This document shows positions 13,790 through 24,155 of a DNA stretch of 64,000 nt, one piece after another. Location of the stretch: contig JAALGY010000035.1 of NCBI GenBank assembly GCA_032358165.1, positions 186,001 to 250,000 on the forward strand. The letters run 5' to 3'. Source of the DNA: Diplosphaera chodatii. Lineage: Eukaryota; Chlorophyta; Trebouxiophyceae; Prasiolales; Stichococcaceae. Below the pieces are notes generated by a model. It worked only from the letters and a program-made list of their open reading frames with translations. It searched no databases and was not told the DNA's origin. The position numbers and the translations under genes are program-made. Within the stretch, counting starts at the first letter, position 1. Each line of letters begins with the position of its first letter.

Positions 13790-15655
13790 CTAAAGGTGCT
13801 TGCCTGCATCGTCTAAGACGCTGCTGCTTTGCCGCCCAAACCATTGCACACCTCGTCTGCTGCTGTCACTCTTGCTTAGAGCCGCCTCACCTGGTAAGCA
13901 AGCAACCATGTACCTGACTGCCGTCCTGGCATTTGCACAGTGCTGTCTACGTGTCGTATAGACCCGACAGAGCACCGAGCAGTCTGGATGCTTCGTTGTC
14001 ATCGTCTGCACACAGAGCATGCCAAGGCAGCGGTGGTGCCATCACAAGGGTGAAATGCAGCCAGGCTAAACCATAGGAGCGCCCGTTGCAACTGGCAGAT
14101 ACGATACAACACAGTGCACAGGAACGTCTTGCTGCTGATAACTTGATAATGCACGCAGATACAATGCAGACATGTCAGCTTGCTGTTCACCTGTGCAATC
14201 CTCACGCCAAACAGCTCGTTGATGGCATCAGAAGCCATCTGACATTGCAAGTACTCCTCTGCGACTTGCTGCAGGCAGACCACATTTCAGAGTCTTGGCA
14301 GTCGAGTGGATCAAGCACGAAAGTGCGTACTCATGTGCATGTGACCCTGGTTCAATATCAGATATGTTACACAGCAGTGGCATCATGGGGCTGCGGCTGA
14401 CTGATGCTTGCTGCATCCTCACCTGCACGCGCAACACGCACAGTGCCCTGAAACGCGTGCTGGAGAAATCTGTGGTGTTACCACCATCCTCCTGGGCTTT
14501 GAGCATATCCATTGACATGTTGAGGACCATATCTGCACGTTCACAAAGCCAGTAACAAAAAGATTGCATCAGCACCATAGTCTCGGCCAATTGCTGCAAG
14601 CATTTCTGCCAGATCTGTTGCCTGGTAGGGCGCCATATACTGGTGATGTGTCAGTGTGCACGGCAGTGCTGCCAGCCACTAGGACAAGGCTGTGCACAAG
14701 AGACATGCCAGCCGGTGCAGCTCTGGCGCATCAAGGAACATGTGAGAACATACACCTGACATATCCTGCCGACCTCGCTCCCAGGCGGCACGCACACTCT
14801 CCTCTGGGGGCCCAGGTGGCCGGGCTGCCCACCTGCAGAAGGTGCATTGGTCATTACCATAGAACGCTTGCTTCTGGTGTGACACATTGTATCCGGCAAC
14901 AGCAGGTACAGAGCGTAGACAACACGTCAAGTTGGCACTTGCTGTTGAGTTCACATATGTTTGCACAGCTATGGTGAGTGGCGCTGCAATCCAGGGCAAC
15001 AGCGTCGCACATCAGCATATGCCACACAGCACGCAACCGACAAGTAGTATAGTGCAGGCTAATTGTCAAGGCTTGGCGACCAGCCCTCCGCAGGTGTGCT
15101 TCCTCGAGTGTGCAGAAATCAGCAGACACAGTTTCCATGGAGACACACCCATTGCCGGTATGGTCCTGCCACGATGCCTTGGTGCCTGCCGACTGCGCGG
15201 CAGCAGGGTGCGCTGTATCCTCAGCGTCGCTGCTACCTGCGTGTGTGCATGGGAAAGGGCATATGACCCCACTCAGAAAACGTAGGCCTGTGACATGCAT
15301 CAAATGGAAAATAGCGTGTTGCAGGATGATGGTGATGCATCATCTGCGTAACGCAGACACGCATGCCCTGCTTTGTGCAGCAGCTTTCGCAAGTGACTAG
15401 TCAAGGAGATGCCACAAAACGGGGCCATCGATCGACATCGAAAGTGGCCAGTGACCATTTCTGCAGAAGCTCACATGTCGTCCAGCTGCCGGACGGACCG
15501 CTCGATGCGGCAGGACTGTGTGAAGCTGTGGCAGATGTGTTTGAGTCGGTGTCCTGCGAGAGGATCCTTAGAAACTCCCGTAGCTGGAGCAGCGCATGCG
15601 GCCCCTGCGCCTGCGCCCGGCGCACAGCAGCCTCCAGCGTGAGATCCGTCGCCAT
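13790..15655 (-). CDS. Unrecognised protein, multi-exon
   Basis: I do not recognise this gene. A clear ATG at 15655 opens MATDLTLEAAVRRAQAQG followed by LLQLREFLRIL and a Ser/Ala/Thr-rich linker, with a GT donor near 15472. A plausible second exon (about 15241 to 15085) reads SSDAEDTAHPAAAQ... and joins in phase. Further coding-like stretches are WAARPPGPPEESVRAAWERG and PELHRLACLLCTAL (about 14840-14690), MLAAIGRDYGADAIF or an overlapping alternative frame (about 14610-14530), VAEEYLQCQMASDAINELFG (about 14250), DDDNEASRLLGALSGLYDT (about 14015) and a terminal exon SDSSRRGVQWFG...DDAGKHL ending in TAG at 13790. It looks like a mostly helical soluble protein; no catalytic motif, membrane segment or named domain is visible. 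Exon order is supported by strand and spacing, not by homology. Confidence 0.45.
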
Positions 15656-16233
15656 CAGCAGCCGATGTCAGGAATCAGGACACTACTTACAAGTCACACG
15701 GCGCAGGCTCTGCAGCGATTGCTGCAAGCATGCAAACTGGGTGCTCTGCTGACGTTTACGAGTGAACAGGATGACAATGGGGCGGCTGGGAGTCGGTGCA
15801 GACTGCTGCTCTCGCTAGCTTGTCCCTGGTGGACACGCAGTTACAGCATACTGGCTGATTGCTGCTATGGTGCACCTGCAACGTCTGGTCTTTGGCTGGA
15901 GATTCACGTCGCTGTGACGGCGGGCAAGCAAGGTAGCTAGCTAGATATATAGCCGTCTCAATCTGCCGCAGCATAAAGGACTGGCGGTGAAATGGCGAAG
16001 AGAACGCCCACCGAATTGCAATAAACCTGACTGCAACACGTGGGGCGACACCTCTTTCTGACATTGCTGCTGCTCGGTTCATTTGATTTTCGTCAGCGCC
16101 ATCAATGAGGCTCACCCAGGTTGACCTGACAGAATGACTTTTCAAGAGATCAACCAAAGCAACATATGCACACCGCTGTATATGTAGAGGAGCATGTCAT
16201 AATGGCTGGACCGTCTGCTGATAGAGTGACCTG
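15656..16233. other. Intergenic between two minus-strand genes
   Basis: This lies downstream of the TMEM214-like stop at 16234 and upstream of the ATG at 15655, so it should contain the 3' UTR of the former and the promoter of the latter. No conserved coding segment or repeat was seen. Confidence 0.4.
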
Positions 16234-19200
16234 TCATCGCCATGCAGCAGTGAGGTTAGCGAGCGTGGCCAAGGCATAGTCCGTTGCCTGCGTCGCAGCG
16301 TCCGAAGCTTGCTGCACCAGTGGCTGCACTGTTGCCGATGCCTGCAGATCGAAAACAGTGGCTGCATGATTATGCTGGTCGACCGAAGTGCCCTGATTGA
16401 CGACAGTGTGGATCCCTTTCTCTGAATCCTCCGGAATGCATACCACAGAACTTGCTGGCACCTGCTGCACATAGGGTGTAGCGACATTGATGGCTGGCTG
16501 CAGATGCGGCCATATCACATCGGCTGCCTGCTGGGTGTATGGCTGCAGCTTTACAGCTACCTGCTGCAGCACGCTGGTCAGGCCCACAGCATTTGCAGCC
16601 CTGGTCACCATCTGCAGAAGTTCAGAGAGCGTATGATCAGCTGAACTGCACATCGGTTTTCCCGATGGCAGCTACCCAGGTTGGCGCTTATCAAATATGT
16701 GGCATGTCATGCTTTCGGTTTGACCACGAAATGCTGCTGGTATGGGCACCCCGCGTGAAACTATTCAAATCCACAGACTCTCGATTCAGCATGCTGCACG
16801 GGTTTGGAATGAGGCCCGACACAAGTCCGACAAACATCTATCCAGATGTCAAAGTGTTCACGTTGAATTGCGGCGCACCTGGATCACAGGGTGCTCCAGC
16901 GGCGAGCTGCCAGTGAGGGTGCGCACCGCCAGCGACAGCCCGACGCCGCCGCCGATGGTCCACATGATGCTGCGGGCGGCACTCTTGCTGCCGTCTTGCT
17001 GCACCTTGCTGCGCAGCATGACCGCTGCGGCATCCGCTGTCCGGGCTGCTGCACCCTGTGCAGTGATCAAAGGCCACTTCTGCTGATAGCAAACACGGCT
17101 CACCCCATGCGAGATGCGGCCTGCCAGGAATGCGGCCTGCCAGGAATGCATCAAGAATGGGGTGTGCGACAACAAAACCCTGCATATAGCTGACAGCAGA
17201 GCCTTTGCTGTTGGCAAAACTTGCTCACCTGCCAGCCCTTGCCATTGCGCAGCCCATACTGGTGGCGCTGCTGAAGCGCTGGCATCAGGGCAACGAAGGC
17301 CGCGCGCTTGGACGGCACAGCCATCAGCGGCATCAGGGAGTCTGGGTATGTGGCCTGCAGCGCGCTGAGCACACGGGAGCTGCCGCGCAGCTGCGCCTTG
17401 TGTCGCGACTGCCACACTGTGAACGCTGCATCATCGGCTGCCAGCGCCTGGGGGCAATGAGCAAGGGGATCGTTACCTAGCCCCACATACTCTATTTGGC
17501 ATGGTCCGGAAGCTTGAATGCGTTTGGCTGTGATGGTCTCTGGCAGCACAAGCAGTACAGGTTGTGGCCGCAATGGCACGCTGTAGGCTGCACCTCAACC
17601 ACGAGCTGCGCGCAGGCGAGCACCAGCGGGTCGTCCGTGCCAGCGCCATCTGCCGCAGCGTCCAGCGCCAGCCGCAGCACCTCACCCGCATTAAACCCGC
17701 CGTCAGGCACGCCGCTCAGCGCGATCGTCCGCAGGATGCCCTGCAATGGGGCAAGACATTCTCAACCTCTTCAAGCTCGACCCCAACCTTTGGCAGGTGT
17801 TTGGTAGGTGATGCTCCCATAAGGACAGCCTTGGCTGCTAGCTCACAGGGCGCTGCTGCCCTGGCTGCACGCCATTCGGAGCACCAGGGATCCAGGCCGC
17901 TGACAACACCAAACACTGAGCAAGCAGACAAGCACCTGGTGGGAGCGGGCGAGCAGGGCGGTGTCGCCCTGCAGCCGCCCCGGCTGGTGCACCGCCTGCA
18001 GCAGCGCCAGCAGCGCGCCCGGCGGCACCAGCGGCGCCGGCGGCTGGCCGTCCCGCACCACGACGCCGCGCTGCATGTCGCGCTTCACCGCGGGGCTGGC
18101 CAGCAGGCCGTCCAGGTACTGGAAGGCCTTCACGGCCGTCGCGTCGCCGAGCTGCTGTGGCTGCTGCTGCTGGGTGGCCTGCTGCGGCTGGGACCGCTGG
18201 CCGGCTGCTGCGCTGGTGACCTTGCCGGGACTTGCAGCAGCGGCTGAGGAGGAGGCAGCTGCAGGGCTGCTGCCCAGGATCTGCGGCAGGAGCACACGCA
18301 CCCACACAGCCAAGGCCACGGCCTCGCTGCTCCTGCGCAGGGACGACCATTTGCGTGAGCACTGTTGCCAAGCGCCAGCATGCCTGCATACCACAGTGGG
18401 GTGCTTTCCCATCTCAGGTGGGGCATCAGGCCGGTAATGTCGCCGCCGGCAGCTCACTGTGCTGATTGCGCCAGCAGCCACAGCAGCAGCGGCAGGCGGC
18501 CGGGCGCTGTGTAGCGGCGCCCGCCGGCTGCCAGGCGGTCTGCGTCCAACACCAGCGCTGCCGGCTTGGCGCGCAGCGCCAGGGCCAGCACCACCAAGAG
18601 CCCCACCTGCAGACAGCCGCCTTTCACTGACACCACGCTTGGACGACGACATGCAGGACTCGCACGATACAACAACCATGGCGCATGCTGGCAGGTGGAG
18701 TGATGCTGAAACTAGCGGCCAGGACCCAGAGGAGAGACGCACGTTGGCTTTAGGCGGTGCTTGCTGCAATCTGTTGGCCGATTCCGGCATGGCATCGAAA
18801 GCTGCGTCAATCAACGACCCTGCAAATGCCGCTACTGCTGCGGCATCCTTGGCTGCCATGAAGTCTGACACAGCCTGGGCGATGTCCGCCGGCACAGCAT
18901 CTGCAGGCGTCTTGGCAACCTGCGCCCATCAGAAGTTGCTGTGGGCTTGGACGTGCGCATCTGTAGACGATACTTCGCACCTGTCCAGTGCACTGAGCAG
19001 CCGTAGTGACATACAGGCTTTCGTGGTCAAGCACCAGGAGCACGATCTGACCTTGGGCAGCTGCTGCTCGGCCAGCAGCTTGTTGAAGGGCAGTTCTGCA
19101 TCCCGGAAGACACTGACGAAGTGGTCTGCCAGTGTGTCCAGCTGCACCCGCTCATCAGCAGCATAGCGCTGCTTTGCTGCCTCCATCACCTGATCCAGGG

Positions 19201-19658
19201 GATCAAAGTCTCAGACACCGTGCTCGTATTACTGCAGACTGTGCTTGGGCCGCGCTGTTGACCATATGCATGCTCACGCTGGCAATGTCGCCCAGCTGCA
19301 TTGCAGCAGCTGCGGAGGCGGGCGTCGGCTTCTTGGCCTTGGGCGCCTTGGGCTTCTTCCGCTTGGCGCCCTGCTGCTGCAAATGCTCTGCTGACGCGTC
19401 GCTGCTGCCGCCATCATCCATGGAGCCGTCCACTCCGTGCGCTCCACTGACCCCGTTTGTTTGCGGATTGCCCGTTGCACTGGACTGCAGATGATTAGCT
19501 CCATTGCGACCTTTCCACGACGCATCCAGTGCCGCAAAAGCTGAAGGTGTGCCGTCTGCTGCCGCTGCTCGGCCATCTCTGGGCGGGGCAGTGTTCGATT
19601 GTTGAGGCTTCCTCTCTTTCTTTTTGGCGCCGCCCACGGTCTGCCACTGGCCGTCCAT
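16234..19658 (-). CDS. TMEM214-like ER membrane protein
   Basis: Matches the TMEM214 family (plant relatives At1g70770 and At1g23170), ER-resident membrane proteins. The start MDGQWQTVGGAKKKERK is typical: a short WQxVGG motif, then a Lys/Ala-rich disordered stretch (AKRKKPKAPKAKKP). Then come a helical region with ERVQLDTLADHFVSVFRDAE (about 19140-19080), LLVVLALALRAKPAALVLDA (about 18590) with LPLLLWLLAQ, a Gln-rich insert around 18190, LLPQILGSS, and ATYPDSLMPLMAVPSKRAAF (about 17350-17290). A single transmembrane helix, MWTIGGGVGLSLAVRTL, lies near 16960-16910. Reading on after TM gives RRNST and a stop at 16858, but a GT donor after HPVIQ splices in phase to MVTRAANAVGLTSVLQQ (about 16618), giving a tail of about 11-residue repeats ending NLTAAWR. 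The Gln-rich insert is atypical. Family call is firm; the tail join is inferred. Confidence 0.78.
17115..17146. repeat. 16-bp tandem duplication in TMEM214-like gene
   Basis: The unit TGCGGCCTGCCAGGAA occurs twice back to back (17115-17130 and 17131-17146), then TGCA continues the pattern. It lies in an intron of the TMEM214-like gene between the MPALQQRHQYG exon and the TM exon. Confidence 0.9.
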
Positions 19659-20454
19659 CGCTGCCCCTGCTGTGAGCTTGGACTTGAAGTGTCAAATGGC
19701 TGCAGAATTGCAGGAAATATGCTTGCAGACGGAAGACGCTGTTGCAGTTACCGACGTGGGGCTGCAAGGTGATTAATCAGTCATGCACAGGCCGAGCAAC
19801 TTTGGCAGACACATAGACGACGGTTTCAGGTGATGTCACATCACGTTTGACTCGTTCCAGCTTGCTCTGACATCGCATCAACGTTTGCCGCCAGCTGCAT
19901 GCATGTTGATGCACAGCGAGTGAGTGCACAAACCGGAAGACCTTGCTGGATGTGGTGCCCCTGATCGGCACGCCTGTGAGCCAATCCGAGGCCGAGACGA
20001 CGCAGCATCGCTGCAGCAGTCATGGGGGCACTGCTCAGCAGCCCAGCGCTCTGTGAGCCAGCACCAGCACCAGCACCAGTAGCAGGGCCGCCTCTTGCCG
20101 GCACGAGCGCCATCAATGTGAGAAGCTTGACCATTGTTGTATGAGATGGCTTCAAAGGAACGCCGTCTCGGTGTGCACGAGCCAGATGCACGCCGAAAGC
20201 AACCGGCGACCCTGTGCCACTGTCGGATGCAAACTGAATGCCAGCTGCACCGGGAAGCTGCCGGGTGTGTGATTGACTCTATACGCGCACTTCAGTTCGT
20301 AGCTGGAGACCATATGATTATAGCATGCGTGGATGGAAGCGGTTGCTCACGGTTGCGCCGCCGGCAGGAGGCTCACGGGGCTGCAGGCCAAATGCTGGCG
20401 ATGCAACAGCAGCACTGTGACTGAGTGTCAGTTTGAAGAGAAACCGCACTTGTC
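19659..20454. promoter_or_regulatory. Divergent promoter region, TMEM214-like (-) / TOM40 (+)
   Basis: About 800 bp separate two divergent starts, so both promoters must lie here. A minus-strand frame from about 20133 opens MVKLLTLMALVPARGG and ends MLRRLGLGLAHR, which resembles an organelle presequence, but I could not connect it to a second coding exon and do not call it. Confidence 0.4.
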
Positions 20455-22201
20455 ATGCAGGCTGTGCGGCCGCAGACACGGACAGAGGAGATAGTGGACT
20501 ACACAAAGCTGCCGCCACCAGTGAAGTATGAGGAGCTGCAGCGGGAGTCGCTCAGTGAGTGCTGATGCACGTGCTGGTGCACGACTGCTGCTCATTTCGC
20601 GTGCTGTCGAGCTTTAGGCAAAGGCGCTGTGTCTGTATGCGACTTGGTGCTTGATACGCAAAAGAGTTGACGGAGCTTGGTTGCATGTGCAGTGATCTTG
20701 AAGCCAGACACATTCGAGGGCCTGCGCTTCGACTTCACCAGGCCGCTGAACCAAAACTTTGCAATCTGCACAGCCTGTTTGCTGGCAATGTGGAGGTTCC
20801 GACAAATAATGCTCAGGTCATCAAGATGCCCATGGGCACCTACGAGTTTGGTGCCAACCTCGTCAGCAACCAGGTGACTGGCAAGCTAACCGTTATACGT
20901 CAACAGTAACATCCAGTGTTTCGCCATCGATTGACGTTGAGCTGTATCAGTGCTTGGACAGGCCCTGAGTTCGCTCTGCGCCTTGCTGCGCAGGGCAACA
21001 TGATGGTCGGCAGAATCCTGACGGACGGCAGGATGACGGGCCGCATCAAGTCCGTCTCCTCTCAGCGCACCTCCTAAACCCATGCACGGCTCAATGGCTG
21101 ATTGCAAACAGCTTCGTGCAATCTCGAGTCTGCAACAAACACGATTGTGTGTTTTCCGCTGCGTAGGTACGATGTCAGCCCGTGGCTGGGCGCAAAGCTG
21201 CAGCTGCAGATGGCGCCCGAGAAGGGGATGTCACAGTCCATGCTGGACCTGGAGTTCAAGGTGGGAGCATTCGGGCGACATGCACAACCTCATGTCCCCA
21301 CCACTCTATGCAGCCATCATTCTAGGGGGTCGACCAGCACTTTGCAACACAATTGATGTCACAATCATATCCTGCTGTGCAGGGCCCGGACTGGAATGGA
21401 CAGCTGAAGTTTGGCAGCAATGAGTTCTACGGTGAGTGTCTGTTGTCACCTCAACACGCTATGTTGCTGACTCTGGTCATCAGCGCATCGGTCGTGTCGA
21501 AGGTCACGAAGCGAGCACTTGATGGCGTTGTCCGGCTCCGCGCAGGGGTCAACTATCTGCAGAGTGTGACGCCGCGGCTGGCGCTGGGCGGCGAAGCATT
21601 CTGGCTTGGGCAGCAGCGGAAGTCGGGCACCGGCTTTGCTGGCCGCTTCACCGGCGACGCATTCGTTGCGACAGCGCAGGTGGCGACCACAGGGCTGGTG
21701 TCGCTCACCTACGTCCAGAGGATCAGTGAGAAGGTGAGGCTTGGGACAGCTTTGCCCAAGTCTCCACTGACTGGGTGTGTTGGCCCCCAATCTGCACACT
21801 GCAGCTGTCACTAGATCCAAACTATGCAACGATGCTGCTGAAGGTGTCGCTGGCCAGCGACTTCATGTGGAACTGGAATGCGCGGGAGGCAACAGCCAGC
21901 TTCGGCTACGACTACATGCTGCGGCAATGCCGCCTGCGTGGCCGTATCGATTCCGAGGGCAAGGTGAGCGTACAACAGGTTTCAAGATGGACGGACACCT
22001 TTGCATAGGTCGAGGCTTCATGCTCAACATCATGCTGCTCTTGCCAGGGGTGTTGCAAAACGGTTCTCCGCCGCTGTGTTACAGGTGGCAGCATTGCTGG
22101 AGGAGCGATTGAACCAAGGCGTGAACTTCCTGTTGTCCGGGGAGATTGACCACTGGAAGAAGGACTACAAGTTCGGTTTCGGGCTCACAGTCGGGGAATG
22201 A
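20455..22201 (+). CDS. TOM40: TOM40, mitochondrial outer-membrane import channel
   Basis: TOM40 is the beta-barrel pore of the TOM complex, through which most nuclear-encoded precursors enter mitochondria. The N terminus ([19 protein letters not shown]) and the next exon ([18 protein letters not shown]) are the conserved entry to the barrel. Later strands are clear: [120 protein letters not shown] and the end [20 protein letters not shown]. Length and short N terminus fit plant TOM40 (about 310 aa). Anomaly: between LNQNF (ending 20760) and [11 protein letters not shown] (from 20769) the frame shifts, with eight bases where a multiple of three is expected, too short for an intron. This is either a sequencing indel or a real lesion. 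Confidence 0.93.
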
Positions 22202-22733
22202 CTGTCGATCTGCACATAGCTGTGTGCCAGCATTTCTTGAAGGCAGATGCTGCAGACTGCCCTTGCACTGTTGAAAGCGCCAGTCCTACAGGCAGTCACC
22301 TAATGCAGTGTGGCAGATCGTGTGTGTGTGTGAACGCCAGCAGAACGGCGTGCAAATCGGATCCATCCTGCCCCAGTACGTGTTGACAGCTCCACGTGCA
22401 GGCTGCAACGTTCTCAGCTATACTCCATGCACGAGTCGGTGCAAGGTCTCAACTTTACCACCCTTGTTGGTGACGCACACTACACGGTGATGAACTTCTG
22501 GACATCTGACCTCAACAGAAGCCTCTCGTCCGCACCATTTCAAGTGGGGTCACAGGTCTAGATGACACCATGCAACAGCGGCAGGAGACATGTTGTGAAA
22601 TATAATTCTGCACAGGGCTGCACTGCAGTGTAGTACAGCTGTCCCACAAGTGGCCGCCAAGCACGCACTGCGCAGCAAAATGCCCCGCATTGCATACGCC
22701 TCCAGGCTGGCCCCAACACGCTTCTGAAAAGTT
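22202..22733. other. Convergent 3' region, TOM40 (+) / NHP2 (-)
   Basis: Lies between the TOM40 stop and the NHP2 stop on the opposite strand. It should hold both 3' UTRs and poly(A) sites. No coding segment was recognised. Confidence 0.45.
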
Positions 22734-23666
22734 TCAGAAGGCCGGCTGCACAGACTTGACCTTCTCAAACACTGCTTCGTATGTTGTGTCAAAATCCTCG
22801 TCTGGCTCTCCGCCCTTCAAAGGCTTTGGCATTACCAGCATACAGCTCGTTGGCCGCTTCGTCAACCCCGCTGCTCCCAACTCCTGTGCCACACATTTGC
22901 AAACATCGCCTTGACTGGCCGCTCCAGAGTAGGTGCCACCTGCTATGCGCTGATTTCCAGTAGCTGGATGCCACTTGGGTGGGCGCTGAGGCGATGCGGA
23001 CTGCGAGCTGAGCAGAGTATGCTCCCACCTCCTTTGAGGGCACGTAGATGTACGGGATGTCGTTATCCTCGCACAGCACTGGCAGCGGGGTGATGACGTC
23101 CACTGGCGAGATGTCGCCCGCAATGATGCACAGCCTGCAGAGACAGAAACGTCAGACGTTCTGTCCCGGTCGTGCGCAGGACGCATAACACAGGCGTGCA
23201 TCCCGTGACACTTGCATGAAAAGGTACGCCTGATGCGCGCTCACCCCTTCTGCTTCTTGCGCACGGCCTTGATGACCTCCTTCACGCCGCGCTTGATCTG
23301 CTTTTTCTTCGCAGCCTTCTTTGCAAGCTTCAGCACCTTCTTGCGCAGCTTCTCGTCTGCTAGAGGCACCGCAATGACGCTGACGTACGGCGGCTCTGGC
23401 CTGAAGAGCTGCACCGGCGTCACAACCGGTGTGGCGGCTGTAGTGGATGCCGGCGCGGTCGACGGCTCTGCCACCTTTTCTTGTGCAGCAGCCAACGGCT
23501 CCTCCTTCGCGGCGTCAGAACCCTCAAGTTTGGCTTTCTTAGCCTTCTTTGCTCCGGAGTTTGGTATTGACGGCGCCGCTGCCGCCTCTGCTGCTGGTGC
23601 TGCTGCCTCGCTTGCTGCTTCAGACTTGCGCTTCTTTTTCTTCTTCTCTATTTGTTCCGCTGCCAT
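22734..23666 (-). CDS. NHP2: NHP2, H/ACA snoRNP subunit (L7Ae family)
   Basis: NHP2 binds H/ACA guide RNAs in the nucleolus with dyskerin, NOP10 and GAR1 for rRNA pseudouridylation. Three exons are visible. Exon 1 (23666 to about 23244) starts MAAEQIEKKKKKRKSEAAS, carries a Lys/Ala-rich leader, then the L7Ae fold: VQLFRPEPPYVSVIAVPLAD, LRKKVLKLAKKAAKKKQIKR, VKEVIKAVRKKQKG. Exon 2 reads LCIIAGDISPVDVITPLPVL and CEDNDIPYIYVPSKE (about 23135-23025), the classic RNA-binding signature. Exon 3 (about 22905-22734) reads RPTSCMLVMPKPLKGGEP and ends KVKSVQPAF. Compared with yeast or human NHP2 (about 150 residues), the N terminus is extended by several tens of residues and the C terminus by an acidic tail. 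Confidence 0.92.
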
Positions 23667-24155
23667 GACAATCGTTGGCTGACAGGTCGGTTATGGATTT
23701 GCTGTGCTGAACTGTGGTGCAGACAGTGCAGGGTACCGTGCAGGGTGCGATGTTGATCACAACACGACAGCAAATTTTGCTCGGTTGACTTGATGGGGAT
23801 CCTGTACGCGATGCAATGCGGCAACCCGTAAGTACAACGACGGTGAGCCGGGTACAGATCGGCCGCGGATGTCATGTGCAGGGTGCAGTAATGTTGGCGC
23901 TGCTTTGTGCAAAACGCCTGATGATTCCAGGCGCCAAGGCACGTGCCTCGACTTAGCAGAGCATTAGAACGGAGAGAAGCAAGACTGGGGTGACATTGCA
24001 TTGTTCGGAAATAGTGACATCGGAGTTACATTCGCATCTGGCAGCAACGGTAGAGCAGAGGTGCTCGGAACCTTGACTTGAGGTTCCGGAGCCATCCCTG
24101 AAGTTGACGGTCACATCTCGTCCAGCATCTTAGTCTGCAGGCAATGTAACACAGG
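23667..24155. promoter_or_regulatory. Divergent promoter region, NHP2 (-) / AMSH (+)
   Basis: About 490 bp between two divergent ATGs. No gene seen inside; a bidirectional promoter is the simplest reading. Confidence 0.4.

Noticed and set aside
19777..20191. Possible small minus-strand gene with an organelle-like N terminus
   Set aside because: The two candidate pieces are in different frames with no clean intron between them, and they lie in a divergent promoter region.
23212..23682. A 156-codon plus-strand frame over NHP2 exon 1
   Set aside because: It is the antisense of the Lys/Ala-rich leader and L7Ae segment, which are clearly coding on the minus strand; its runs of Phe and Ala are the complement of Lys and Ala/Ser codons.
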